From the NCBI GenBank assembly GCA_030062745.1, contig CP099848.1, positions 12,251,568 through 12,315,567 of the forward strand: a DNA stretch of 64,000 nucleotides. The letters run 5' to 3'. Position 1 is the first letter of the stretch. Each line of letters begins with the position of its first letter. Below, in pieces: positions 46,656 through 57,490 of this stretch. Both the position numbers and the translations under genes were made by a program. Below the pieces are notes generated by a model, which ran no database searches, was not told the DNA's origin, and saw only the letters and a list, made by a program, of their open reading frames with translations. This DNA comes from Capitulum mitella. Lineage: Eukaryota > Arthropoda > Thecostraca > Pollicipedomorpha > Pollicipedidae.

Positions 46656-47600
46656 TCAGACGTCGTAGCCGGGGTTCCGGCCGTAGCCGGGGCCGGCGCC
46701 GGCGCCGGCGGCCGCCTTCTGGTCGGCGCGCTGCGGCCAGCCGGCGGCGCCGGCCGGCGGCTGGCTGCCGGGCGGCTGCTGCATGCCGCCGCCGGCGCCG
46801 CCGCCGCCGGCGGTCGCGCCGCCGCCGGCGCCGTCGCCGCCGCCCTGGTTCATCCAGCTGAGGAAGCCACCGCCGGCCGGGCCGCCGCCCGCCTGGCCGC
46901 TGGCCGCCATCGACGGCGGCCCCTGCGCCTGGCTGGCCGGCGCCGGGCCCGCCTGGCTGTACGCCATCGGCGTGTCCGGGCTCTGACCGGGCAGGTTGCT
47001 CAGCAGCCCCCAGCCGGCCTGGTTCAGCGCCGCCGCCACCGCCAGCGGGTTCAGCCCCAGGTTCATCGGGCCCACGCCCATCTGGGCCGGGTTCATGCTG
47101 CCGCCCTGGCCGCCCGGCATGCCCTGCTGGTGGCCGCCCTGACCCATGCTGCCGCCCAAGCCGAGCGACGTGCCGAGCGCGGCCAGGTTGGGCATCTCGT
47201 TGCCGCGGCTGCCCTGGTGCTGGCCGCCCCAGCCGCCGTTCATACCCTGGCCGCCGTAGCTGTGCTGGGGCGGGCCGTAGCCGCCCATGCCGGGGCCGCC
47301 GCGGCCGGCGTCGCGCGGGTGGCCCCGCCCGAAGCCGTGCCGGCCGCCGTGGTCCGACTTGGGCGCCGCGTTGCTCACGTGCACCGACGTGTTCTTGATG
47401 ATGTGATCCTCGCCGCACAGGCTCTGCGCGATCTCCGGGTTCAGGAAGGTGACGAACGAGAAGGCGCGGAACGGCTTCGGGATGAAGACGTCTGTGACCT
47501 CGCCAAACTGGCTGAAGTACTCGCGCAGGTCCTCCTGGGTGATGTCATCCGAGCAGCGACCCACGAACACCTTGCAGGGCACCTGCTGCGCCTGCGCCTC
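46656..47600 (-). CDS. TBPH: TDP-43 last coding exon (RRM2 and low-complexity tail)
   Basis: The acceptor is GTCGACAG|GAGGCG, phase 0, and the TGA stop is at 46658-46656. It encodes RRM2 (KVFVGRC ... RAFSFVTF ... [10 protein letters not shown]) and the whole Gly-rich tail, so the aggregation-prone region sits on one exon, which is extremely GC-rich. The tail ends [10 protein letters not shown] rather than the Ser/Trp-rich end of vertebrate proteins. Confidence 0.95.
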   Translation of the reverse strand, partial: EAQAQQVPCKVFVGRCSDDITQEDLREYFSQFGEVTDVFIPKPFRAFSFVTFLNPEIAQSLCGEDHIIKNTSVHVSNAAPKSDHGGRHGFGRGHPRDAGRGGPGMGGYGPPQHSYGGQGMNGGWGGQHQGSRGNEMPNLAALGTSLGLGGSMGQGGHQQGMPGGQGGSMNPAQMGVGPMNLGLNPLAVAAALNQAGWGLLSNLPGQSPDTPMAYSQAGPAPASQAQGPPSMAASGQAGGGPAGGGFLSWMNQGGGDGAGGGATAGGGGAGGGMQQPPGSQPPAGAAGWPQRADQKAAAGAGAGPGYGRNPGYDV

Positions 47601-50600
47601 CTGTCGACACGGCAGTGGCGTCAGCGGCGGCCCGGTCGCGTCGCCCGCCCACACACGGAGCTGACGGGCCACGCCCAGTCTGGACCAAGGCTGGAAATAT
47701 GGTTTTTGTTTTCAGTGCCAGAGCTTAATTTTCGTTTTGGAGTACATCTTGCAAAGAGTCATACTGGTTTAAACTGGCGTTCTCGGTGTAAATCAGTCAG
47801 GCGTGACGTCATACCTACAAAGAGCAGGCATGACATCAGACCTGCTTCTTGCTGAATTGAGACAGGGTCATTTGCTTGCACAGTTACGAATCTATCAACA
47901 TGGTTAGAATGTAACTTTTTGATGGAAGCACAGAATCAAACTTTCGGAACATAAAATGTTTTTGGAGCACATATTTACTGGCAGTCTTCTACACCAAGAA
48001 ACACCCTTTTCGACCCTGGTCTGGACAGCACACCCTGCACTAATATGAAGAGCGAATGCTGGTGCACGCTGCAACGGAACTTTTCAGGGGCGTGCAGTGA
48101 GTCCCTTTCCGAGAACAGTTTCCATGCATGGTAGTTACCACAGAATTTACGTTCTATACCACAGGTACCACAGGAAGGCGGGTAAAGACACGGTGCTATA
48201 CAGGCGCTAAAAATCAAGAGAGTTGCAGGGCACTTCAACAAACTGGCGTTGGGCATACGACGTCTCCACTTGCCACAAATTTCCAGTCTCAAACAGCTCT
48301 ATAAATACGAAACCCTAAGACGCGGCATCCCCTAGAGCACAAAAGCGCGCCGCCGCAGTCTCACATTCGCCGCGGCGGCACAGATGGCAGCACCAGTACC
48401 GCCCTGGGTCGGCCCGCGCCCGGCGCCGGCCGACCGGCACTCACGCCGCTCCTGGAGTTCGGGATCTTGACGTCGCACCAGCGGCCGTCGATCATGTGCC
48501 GCTGGCTCAGCACACGCATCTGGGACTCGAAGCTGCCGAACCGGATGAAGCCGAAACCCTTGCTCTGGCCCGACTTCAGGTCCTTCTTCACCTGGCACGG
48601 GCAGCAGAACGGGCCACAGTCAGAGGGCGAGCGAGCTTCACGCGCTGGGAGGTACAGGGGACCAAACACGCGTCAGTAGTGCCGGAGATTCAAACGTAAG
48701 TTGCAAAAACGAACGGCTCTCCGAGCCCAGAGTAACATGCAGTGTTTGAAATTCAACGGAAGCAGATGAAAAAATACAATCGACTTCATATTATTTCCAT
48801 GTCTTCATCAAAATGTGTACACATATTCGGTACTGTCAAAGTGACTTTCGCGTGGTCATCTAATGGCACTTCACGGCTGGAACCATTTACCAAACCAAAC
48901 TGTCCTAGGAAGAGCCCATAACAATTTCCTGGCAGCTATGGCGCCGTTTGCACGGCTCACTGCACTCTTCCTCAGACATCGTGAGCTACAGAACAGCTTG
49001 GCTGCTCTATTCGTGGCCACCATGTCTTACAGAAAGTTTCAGAATGGAACCCGGACGCTTCATCGCCTGATCGCCCTATCCCTCGACCACCGTCCTATCT
49101 TCTAACAGTGTCCAGCGGTAACCCTCGACCACCGTCCTATCTTCTAACAGTGTACAGCGGTAACCCTCGACCACCGCCTTATCTTCTAAGTGTCCAGCGG
49201 TAACCCTCAACCACTGTTCTATCTTCTAACAGTGTACAGCGGTAACCCCCGACCACCGCCTTATCTTCTAACAATGTCCAGCAGTAACCCTCAACCACCG
49301 TCCTATCTTCTAACAGTGCCCAGCGGTAACCCTCGAACCCGTCCTATTTTCTAACAGTGTCCAGCGGTAACCCTCGACCACCGTCCTATCTTCTAACAGG
49401 GTCCAGCGGTAACCCTCGACCACCGTCCTACCCGTCCTATCCGCTAACAGTGTCCAGCGGTAAGCCTCGACCACCGTCCTATCTTCTAACAGGGTCCAGC
49501 GGTAACCCTCGACCACCGTTTTATCTTCAACAGTGTCCAGCGGTAACCCTCGACCACCGTTCTTTCTTCTAACAGAGTCCAGCGGTAACCCTCGAACCCG
49601 TCCTATCTTCGAACAGTGTCCAGCGGTCTTGCTCAGCGCCGCAGCCTCCAACGGACCGCCAGCGGGCCTCGATATCGCCATCGCAACCTCTGCGGCCGAC
49701 GCCGCTGTGCCCGGTCAGGCTGGGAGTCGGATGCCGGGCCGTGCGTCCCGACACACACAGGCAGCCGGCCGATCCTCCGGCCGGCAGCCGGGGCGGCCGC
49801 TCCGAACCGGCCAAGGTCGCGCGCCGCCGCCGATCGATCGTCACTGGATCAGATGGTAAACAGAGCGCGCGGCGTGGTGCGGCGCTGCACTGGCCAGAGC
49901 AGGCCGCTGGCCCAGCGCGATACTGCGGCCTATTTTCAGGTCCTCTGCCAGGCGCCCGGTCAGGTGTGGTGTTATCACCACCCTCAGGGCAGGGTCACTC
50001 CGAGATGTGGTACTACCACCATCCCATGGTCAGGGTCAGGTGTCGTACTACCACCACCCCACGGTCTGGGTCCGATGTGGTACTACCACCACCCCACGGT
50101 CTGGGTCCGGTGTCCTACTACCACCACCCCACGGTCTGGGTCCGGTGTGGTACCTCCACTACCCCTTGGTCCGGACCAGGTGTGACATTACCACTGCATT
50201 ATGGTTCGGGTCAGGTGTGGTATTGCAACCACACCATGGTCCGGGTCAGGCTTGTTACTTCCACCACCCAACGGTCCGGGCCAGGTGTGGTATTTCCACC
50301 ACCCCGTGGTCCGGGTCAGGTGTGGTACTGCCACCAGCCCAAGTCCGTGTCAGGACGACCATATGCCTGGCCCAGGTCATACATAATACCCAGCTGACTG
50401 TATTACGTATGACCTATCCTGTTGCTGACTTATCAGTATTAACCACCATTAAAGGTCAACACGTCAATGGAACACAATTCACCAACGGATATTGCAACAT
50501 CACCGCATTTACCCTGACACGAACACCCTCAATTTCCATACAGCGGTCGGTACGGCAGCAGACCAGTCATCCGCTTTACAGCGCCACTACGCCCGGACTA

Positions 50601-53600
50601 AGGGAGGAACACTCGCAGACAGGAGGCCTGTGGCCGTCGGTGACGCTACCCCCCCCCCCACCGCACGGCAACAGTTCCGGGGGACACAGCTCTACAGCTC
50701 CCTCGAGTCGGCGATACAACCGAACCTTCTCGACGCGAGCAAGTCCCACGCCGTGTCCCCTGGGAGAACGCGACCAGACGGTAGCGCGACAGGCGACCGT
50801 CCCGGCCCGAAGACTCCGCCCACGCCGTGTGCATGGATTGTCCGGCGCCAGCATGAGAGGCGGCATGACGTCAACTGTCCACCGGCTCACAGCACCGACC
50901 CGACGGCTGGCAGGGCGCCAGTGCGACAGGAGATACGCACAAAAAAGCGCAGCTGGCGGCGTTCGCGCCGCAGCCACGACTGGTCTGTTTATCATGCATA
51001 GTAGGAAGGCCAATTCTACTTCCCGGGCTTTTAGGGCGGAGTTAGCGCCACACAAAGCGTATGAATACCAGTGCTCCCACGACTGTGCAAAATACCATAT
51101 AGAAGGAAATAAATCCGTATTTTGTTTCTTTACTTTTTCTTTGCTTGACATTAAGTTTCGATGTTGCACTGACTTCATTTCAGACATTATTTGTACTAGC
51201 TTACCAATTTCATTAAGTGCGTCATAATGAGCATATCATCCTGCTCGCCTCTGTTGTATCTGCCCAGTAACCTACCTTCACCAGTTCGGTAATAAATTAC
51301 CTTTACCAATTACCACTTTACCAATTCAGTAAGATCTCCGCGATTACCACCCAGGTGGCGCAGACGGTACGAGCGCCTAACCGGTAAGTGAGACGTTTGT
51401 GGATCACGCCTGACGCGTTGCAGACTTTTCCTCGACCGGCTCCTGCTCAGGAGATGGCATCCACTAGGAAGTGTTCGCCTTGTCGCGGGGTGAACGCTGT
51501 ACCGTCCAGCGCCCACGGCAATGGGTGCACGGGCGTGGTCCACCTTCAAATAGGTCCTTCGGCCCGTGACATTTCCCGAGGGCACGGCCTCGCTTCATGT
51601 CACCGCAGCCGTCCTCTGATACACCGGGCCCGAGGAGTCGGGATAGTCCTTGTGTGTGCATAACTGCCACCTGGGGAGCCTGACAGCAAGCGTGTGATCA
51701 AGACTGTCTCGCAAGGGTGTCGAAAAACGAATCCTCGGCCGTGTGTACACTGCGTGTGTGTATAACTAAACGTGTGATAGCATACAACTAACAAGAAAAG
51801 CCCCGATGGGCACCGAAAATGTTTTAAAAAAAAATCACTACAATGAGGTTCGTCCACAGGATAGATTTTCCGGAAATTATGTGAACCGTAGATAACAGTA
51901 ATTTCAACTGAAACTACAAAACTATGTCATAAATAACTTGAAAATACCTAATATGCTACAATATCAGAAGTTTCCGATGTGTGCAAACATATCTTTAATA
52001 TTACAAGTTCTTGTATTAACTAGTTCCTGTCTGTGACCAACTGATTCAACTAGCTCAATTCAGGACCGTGAAATGACCCATGAATAATCCACAACTGCAC
52101 GTGGTCGTGTTGGCATTTTGGGGTTTAGGGACAGCTGATAAGCAGATTAAGGCGGCGAACCAATATCCAAACAAACCCAATCTGGCAGCAGCACGTTCGG
52201 GTAAAATCTCTCCCAAATCTGACGTCATGAGCCGGTCCGATACGCCTGATGTCCCTCCGTCGATGCCCTCACCTGCGCCATGAGGACCTCGCCAAAGGGC
52301 TCAAAGTACTCGCGTAGTTCTTGCTCGCTGGTCTTCCACGGCAGGCCGAGCACAATCAGGTCGGAGCACTTCTGCTTCATCTCCATCCGCTTCGTCTTGG
52401 CCAGGCCGGACTCGAGCTGTTCATCGTTCTTGCGTTTGTTCTCTGCGGGCGCGTCGGAGGCGACCGTGAGCAGAGCCGTCGGCGGCCGGTGCGGGCTTCT
52501 CCGCACGCCCGCGGAGGTCGCCTGAACCCGCCACCGGACAACATTCGCGCGGACGCCCAGCCATGCACGCTCTCGCGCTCGAACACCAGCGCAGGGAAGG
52601 AGAACCCTCTCAGCCAAGCGCCCGTCCCGGCCACCCGTCCGCCAGTCACCCGCTCACCAGGGAGTCAATCGCACAGCACCCGAGCCAGACAGGGCTGGAC
52701 AGGGGCGGACGGGGCGCCATGTTAGCGGCGCCGCCGACTCGCACATCACACGACAGAGAGCCAGGCAGGCCAACAGTCCAGCCGCACGGGAGCGCAGGCC
52801 GCCCGACGGCGGCGCGAGGTCGTGTTAGCCACACATCTCACTCACGGGTCACTTTCGTTCGCCTTTCTCTCGGACTCATTCGCCTGGCGTTAGGCTGCTC
52901 TGGCTAGGTGCCCCGGTTCCGCTGCCCCCAGCAAAGCGCCGTGGGATGTCGGACTATAAAGCATCCCAATATGTGTCCCCACATGTGCTTCTTATAAAAG
53001 AAGTTCCGACACCCCACAGAAACCATCACCAGTGGCTGCAGAATGACAAGCTGTTAGTAAGAGTAAAAGTTAAGTGTTACGGATCCAGTGTATGATGCAG
53101 GCCTACAGTGGGAGGTCCTGACACCACAAACAGGAATAAGGTGCCAGCTGTGCTAATGGTACAGCATTTGCATATTTCAAAAAAAAAACTGTGTAAGAAA
53201 AAGAACTTTGGCCTTTGTAACACCACCTTAGAGGTGAACAACAAAACGCAATGAGTGTTTTGACTTTCATAATGCAAACCCGATATCGACTTCAAGGCTT
53301 CTGCAGTTCTATCAGAAATGAAAAATAGGCAGAGATCCTAATGGGCAACCAGCCAGAGCATCTTTCAATTGCACTCCTCAATCAGGCTTTTTACCGAGTC
53401 TGACCTGTGACCTTGACCTGTGGCTGACCTGACCTGACCTAGTAGTTAGAACCGACCTGTGGTCCTCCCAGTCGCACGGCGCGACTCACCTTCCGGTGTC
53501 TCTGAAATCAACCACGGCAGTGTAAGTGCACGTACCTGACCGTGAACACGCATACCAATTGCGTGTTTGCATGCCCTCCACACCTGTCACCAACCACTCT

Positions 53601-56600
53601 TCTTCTGCCAACATTGCATTCTAAGCCCTTTTTCAACATTGCAGCACATAACACAACACACTGTCTACAAATGTGTTCATAGTTGCCAACATACACAGAT
53701 AAAGCAATGCCTGAACCTTAATTCAATTTCATAAAGGGGCCCATGATGCTTGTCCTCATCTCAAGGTGTTTTGATTGTTGCCAATGAACTTTGTTGTTGT
53801 AAAACAACCTACAAAAAATCCGAATCAAAACTGCCAACCTTTGTGACAGACAGAAACTCCTGTCTAAAAATGATTTGGATTTGTGTTTCTTTGCTGTTAT
53901 ATGAACATTTTGTTGCTTCTGGGATTTTACAGCACATCAATGTTTAACCATTCTAAGCCCATTTCAGAACCACATTTAGAAGAGCAGACTGTAATCATAA
54001 GAAAATGCATTGCTGTGTAACTGATGATTGTACATCCAGACACAGAACTAAGTTGTATAATGGCAGGGATAGTTCCATAATTCAAAGTAGCACTCATCAA
54101 AAACTGCAGCACCCAAAAGTATGCACATCACACATACCATGTCATTTACTGTCCTGCAAAAAGAACAAGAGGTTAATGTTGCAAGAAAACAGAGCTTCTG
54201 GTACAAGGCTGGAAAAGATGCTGTTTTTGGTGCTGAAGAACACTAGCAAATATGTGCTCCAAAAACATTTAAAACCCCAAAGTTTGATCTTGTTCCTGAA
54301 TCAAAAAGCTACACAATAAGCATGTCACTAAATTCCTACCTCTGCAAGCAAATTATGTTATATTCATTCACTAAGAGGCAGATGTGATGTCATCACTGAC
54401 TTACACCAAAAATGCCAACTTTAACCAGCATTAATTTTTGCAAAATTTTGCACTCCAAAACAAAAATTATACTCCAACACCAAGAACACTCAAATTTCAA
54501 ACCCTGATCTGGTACCATCATCAATTTCTCATTTAATTTCTAAACACTGTGAAAAATAAATGAAGTCCTGTCCATAACCCAGGGTAATTTGCATACCATT
54601 CAGTAAAAAATGCACAAAAACATACAAATGGTATTGCACCCCACATCCCTTGTATCTGGATTCTCCCAATGGTAATGTATTACATATACATTTCTAGATG
54701 TGAAAATGTATGCTAAATTCCATGACATTAAAGCATCCAACTTTCCTCCCAGAGGATTCATGAAATCTGTCCGAACAAAAGTGATTCTGGAATTTCAAGC
54801 CAGGATGTGAAAGTCTTACAAATGCAGTGATATTACCTACTACAAGTATGAAAAGTATGTCAGAACTCCTAACAATGAGCATCAGCAGGAACCAGATGTG
54901 CACAACAGTCCACAAAAAATCCCAACATAAAAGAAACCTGTGTGCATAGTCTCTGACTATGTGGTGTAACTAAAAAAATGTCATAGTGATAATGGCATGT
55001 TTTGTAATGGAAGTCCTAAACTACAGGTATGTTCCACTTGCCCAAATATCATTTGTTATGGAGCAAATCACAGCATAGGCTGATCATGCTCCTGAAATAT
55101 CTCAAGCCTGGCATTACACCTCACAAGGGTGTTATGACATCCTTCACTGATTTTCCCAAATGAAAAATAAAAGCATGACGCCAAGACAAAATACCTCGCA
55201 TAATAAGAATTTGGAAAGTGGACAGCAGCTAGTATCAACATTGCCAGATATAGCCACCATGCACACCAAGACACAAGCTATTCCTTAGTTGGCTACAGGC
55301 AAGTCCTGGAAGACAGTGCATAAGCCTCACACATCTTAACTACCCTGCCACTTAAGCCTTTTGTGTCTACCCATATGGTGAGGTAGTGTGCACCAGAGCC
55401 TTGGGTCAGCACAGCAACTGTGGCCCAATCCAAACCAGAACAGTTTGCATCTGCACACTGTATTTTTTAGACCTGTGCTGTGACAGTCCTGTTGAGATTG
55501 CAATACTTTAAAGACTGACCTACTGCCCTATGTCTACTTTATCTCTTAAAAATGCTCTGCCACTCCCCCATAATGAAGAACATTTACAATATGCAAAACA
55601 TAATGTATTATGTAGCATAACAGTAAGACTCCATATACTTACTTCCTACTTAATGCTTACATTTCACAAACATTATTTGTAACTACAAAGTGCTCCTCTA
55701 TCAAAGCAACATGTCTGTGATGTCAACTAAGTCTGCACACCAAAACAGAAAAAATTTCACATGTGCATTACCACATGCACTTAATGAAAATAAGCAAAGG
55801 TCACTTCTTTCTTTTAATGTATTGCCTGTAATGATAATCCTATTAATGTACTCAACATGCTTTGCCTTTGCCAATGATCTCATGCAATGAATGATATAGG
55901 AAGGTAAACAGAATCATTATGCACACAGGCCACTTAAAATGAGCTTTGCTTCCATAAATACTAATCAGTGCCATGACATGATAATACCAGGACAAGAGAC
56001 TAATGCTGGGCCCTATTATGAGTCATGGCAACATGACACAGAAGAAAGCAATGCAAATGAACTTCTACAAAAAACAAATGCCTTTGACCATGGTGAAAGA
56101 TACTAACTTCATGATAAACATAAAAAACCTAGACCTTCTTTGTGATAAGTAATTATGAGCAATCATATCCTTTTGTATATGACTGATGGAACTCATACAT
56201 GGTTGAAACTAACATCATCAGACATCTGCAAATTTTAACTATAGCCATATGACAACATATGCTATGCACATATTAAGAAACGGACTAGAAGCAGGCCAAA
56301 TACATGAATGACAGTAACAACACTTTCCCCACAACAGCAGTGGCCTCAACCCCATATTGTTTCCCAGCTTTAAATGTGAAAGCCATCATGAAGAATTCAG
56401 ACAAATAATTCACATGTGGCAATGGCTTACCTTTCGGGAAAACACACAAATACACAAAATTTCCCCAGCCACCATCTGGAGGGCAAAGTTTTCCATCCAA
56501 CAGTCGCACGCCTCGTAAACTCCTTGTTTCAGTCCGATATTTTAGTCCACAAGCACCCGGGAACTGCGCCGACAATGTCGACAGCAGCAGCGTTCCATCT

Positions 56601-56665
56601 TCCTCAACGGGCATTTCAATCGGTTCTTCGTTTTCCTCATCTGCTACTTGAATATAACAACTCAT
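46656..56665 (-). CDS. TBPH: TDP-43 (TAR DNA-binding protein 43), complete four-exon coding region
   Basis: Coding exons are 56665-56431, 52442-52273, 48591-48445 and 47600-46656, 1497 nt or 498 aa plus TGA. All introns are GT-AG and the phases (1, 0, 0) join in frame. Residues 1-78 form the N-terminal oligomerisation domain ([16 protein letters not shown]). A basic bipartite nuclear localisation signal lies at about 81-97. RRM1 has RNP2 LIVLGL (107-112) and RNP1 KGFGFIRF (146-153). RRM2 has RNP2 VFVGRC (195-200) and RNP1 RAFSFVTF (229-236). Residues 266-498 are a Gly/Ala/Gln/Pro-rich prion-like tail that keeps the short hydrophobic helix [18 protein letters not shown] (367-384) and FLSWMNQGG (430-438). 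The family binds UG-rich RNA and controls splicing and RNA stability in the nucleus, shuttling to the cytoplasm. The human protein is 414 aa; the extra length here is in the tail. The start was chosen because it begins the conserved domain and has an AAAATG context. Identification is very secure. Confidence 0.96.
47601..48444 (-). other. TDP-43 intron 3
   Basis: 844 bp, donor GTGAGT, acceptor GACAG. It holds repeat A copy 2. No other signal. Confidence 0.9.
47690..48030 (+). repeat. Dispersed repeat family A, copy 2 (TDP-43 intron 3)
   Basis: This copy carries the same landmarks as the copy at 38551, including GTTTTGGAGTACATCTTGCA, ACTGGTTTAAACTGG, TTTTTGGAGCACATATTTAC and CACCAAGAAACACCCTTTTC. 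It has a short internal insertion with a duplicated GCATGACATCA-like segment near 47800-47840. It lies antisense to TDP-43 within intron 3. Confidence 0.72.
48445..48591 (-). CDS. TBPH: TDP-43 coding exon 3 (second half of RRM1)
   Basis: The acceptor is GTGCCAG|GTGAAG and the donor is AGCGGC|GTGAGT. It is 147 nt (49 codons), phase 0 on both sides. It encodes [18 protein letters not shown] (RNP1) through [18 protein letters not shown], matching the classical RRM1 end and inter-RRM linker. Confidence 0.95.
49078..49628. repeat. ~42-bp minisatellite, about 13 copies (TDP-43 intron 2)
   Basis: The unit is CCCTCGACCACCGTCCTATC followed by TTCTAACAGTGTCCAGCGGTAA (42 bp), with small deletions in some copies. 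Because 42 is a multiple of three, the frame stays open on both strands. On the plus strand each unit holds a pyrimidine tract followed by TTCTAACAG, a good match to a splice acceptor with branch point, but this is antisense to TDP-43. Confidence 0.93.
49960..50355. repeat. 35-bp minisatellite, about 11 copies (TDP-43 intron 2)
   Basis: The unit is GGTC(C/A)GGTGTGGTACTACCAC followed by CACCCCACGGTCTG, 35 bp. Copies diverge towards both ends. It is unrelated in sequence to the 42-bp array about 330 bp to its left. Confidence 0.9.
52273..52442 (-). CDS. TBPH: TDP-43 coding exon 2 (NLS and first half of RRM1)
   Basis: The acceptor is CCGCAG|AGAAC and the donor is GCGCAG|GTGAGG. The first two bases complete a Glu codon (phase 1). 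It encodes the basic NKRK...KTKR nuclear localisation signal and RRM1 up to EVLMAQ, including LIVLGLPWK. Length is 170 nt; it ends in phase 0. Confidence 0.95.
53398..53465. promoter_or_regulatory. TGACCT-rich tract in TDP-43 intron 1
   Basis: TGACCTGTGACCTTGACCTG followed by TGGCTGACCTGACCTGACCTAG, which is seven AGGTCA half-sites on the TDP-43 sense strand within 65 bp. Confidence 0.4.
54180..54510 (-). repeat. Dispersed repeat family A, copy 3 (TDP-43 intron 1)
   Basis: The reverse complement aligns with the copy at 38551: GGGTTTGAAATTTG, TTGGTGT, TTTTGTTTTGGAGTGC, TGCTGGTTAAAGTTGGC, TTTGGAGCACATATTTGCTA and CACCAAAAACAGCATCTTTT. Being inserted in the other orientation, it shows that the family is mobile rather than a local duplication. 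Confidence 0.75.
56431..56665 (-). CDS. TBPH: TDP-43 coding exon 1 (N-terminal domain)
   Basis: This exon encodes residues 1-78, the whole ubiquitin-like N-terminal self-association domain, starting [15 protein letters not shown] and ending VYLCVFPK. The donor is AAAG|GTAAGC, leaving phase 1. The acidic DEENEEPIE segment and the [12 protein letters not shown] core are family hallmarks. There is no ATG in frame upstream before the start. Confidence 0.96.
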
Positions 56666-56700
56666 TTTGGCAACCAAGAAATGAGGAAAACCAAACAAAT

Positions 56701-56728
56701 CCCACTCAGACACACACTCACACAGGAC
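56701..56728 (-). promoter_or_regulatory. UG-rich tract just upstream of the TDP-43 start codon
   Basis: On the sense (minus) strand the sequence reads CTGTGTGAGTGTGTGTCTGA, ending about 45 nt before the ATG, so probably in the 5' untranslated region. UG repeats are the known high-affinity RNA target of TDP-43. A role in self-regulation is inference. Confidence 0.45.
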
Positions 56729-57283
56729 TACACCTACATCGGTATCTCAAAAACAGTCATCACAAACGCTTGCGCGGGACGCGGCGAATGACAAACGCCA
56801 CATTTGCCAACGGTACGCAGTTCTGTTGACCCCGGTTGTCACGTGACTTTTGTCTGAGCACTTGTTGGTAATAGTGTTCCGTATGGAGAGCCAGCAGAAA
56901 ATTGTGTCATATTTTTATGTTAAGGAGTTTTTGAAATTCAGATGAATGCTTGCATTTAACTATCTTTTCGAGTTAACTAGCTTCACGAGTTAACTAGTTT
57001 ACTTATGTTATGTAAACATCATAATGTAATTCATTAAGTCATTTTAATTAGTACTAAATCAGAAAATTTACGAAATAAAATATCGTGCCAAGAAAAAATT
57101 GTCCTAGCATGTTATACACGGGTGTGCAGTCATTGCTTAGCAAATCCAGCGTCTGGATTGCCTGACGGGGAATACCTTCCATTTCTTTGCTAGCTGTGGA
57201 AAAACGACCAGGGTCCGGCGCGGTTCCAGGGGATCAGTGGGGGTAACTGCCTGGGGGAGTTTCAAAAACGGCACCACCTGTGA

Positions 57284-57490
57284 TCTCAGGATCTAATCGC
57301 CGGCTCAACCGGTTTGTCACCAATCGATATCCCTGAATCTAGCGACTCAGAAGATGATGTCACAGTCCATGTAAAACGCGTAACACGGCGTCGGAAAAAA
57401 AGTTCAACATCCACTGTCAAGGCCATAGTTAAAGTCAAACGACGGGAACAAGCGCAGCCTCTGACCTATAGCACCAAACTGTACAAATGA
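57284..57490 (+). other. Unassigned open stretch with exon-like features
   Basis: After a TGA at 57281 an ATG-less frame of 68 codons runs to TGA at 57488. A possible acceptor, GTGATCTCAG|GAT, lies at 57289. The peptide has acidic PESSDSEDD then basic KRVTRRRKKSS, a composition like a nuclear linker. Its 3' half overlaps the first satellite monomer, so chance or exaptation are both possible. Confidence 0.2.

Larger units (their letters stand above)
48592..52272 (-). other. TDP-43 intron 2
   Basis: 3.7 kb, donor GTGAGG, acceptor GCCAG. It holds the 42-bp and 35-bp minisatellites. Antisense frames across 50.0-51.2 kb are open because of the repeat and show no known domain. Confidence 0.9.
52443..56430 (-). 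other. TDP-43 intron 1
   Basis: 4.0 kb, donor GTAAGC, acceptor CGCAG. The half nearest exon 1 (53.7-56.4 kb) is AT-rich and nearly free of CpG. The half nearest exon 2 is CpG-bearing. It contains a TGACCT tract and repeat A copy 3. Confidence 0.9.

Noticed and set aside
46216-47418. 400-codon minus-strand frame in another phase
   Set aside because: Out-of-frame shadow of TDP-43 exon 4; Arg/Pro/Gly-rich from GC bias.
46617-47855. 412-codon open frame on the plus strand
   Set aside because: Antisense shadow of the GC-rich TDP-43 last exon; alanine/arginine-rich with no domain.
50007-51227. 406-codon plus-strand frame
   Set aside because: Opens across the 35-bp minisatellite in a TDP-43 intron, antisense, and no domain recognised.
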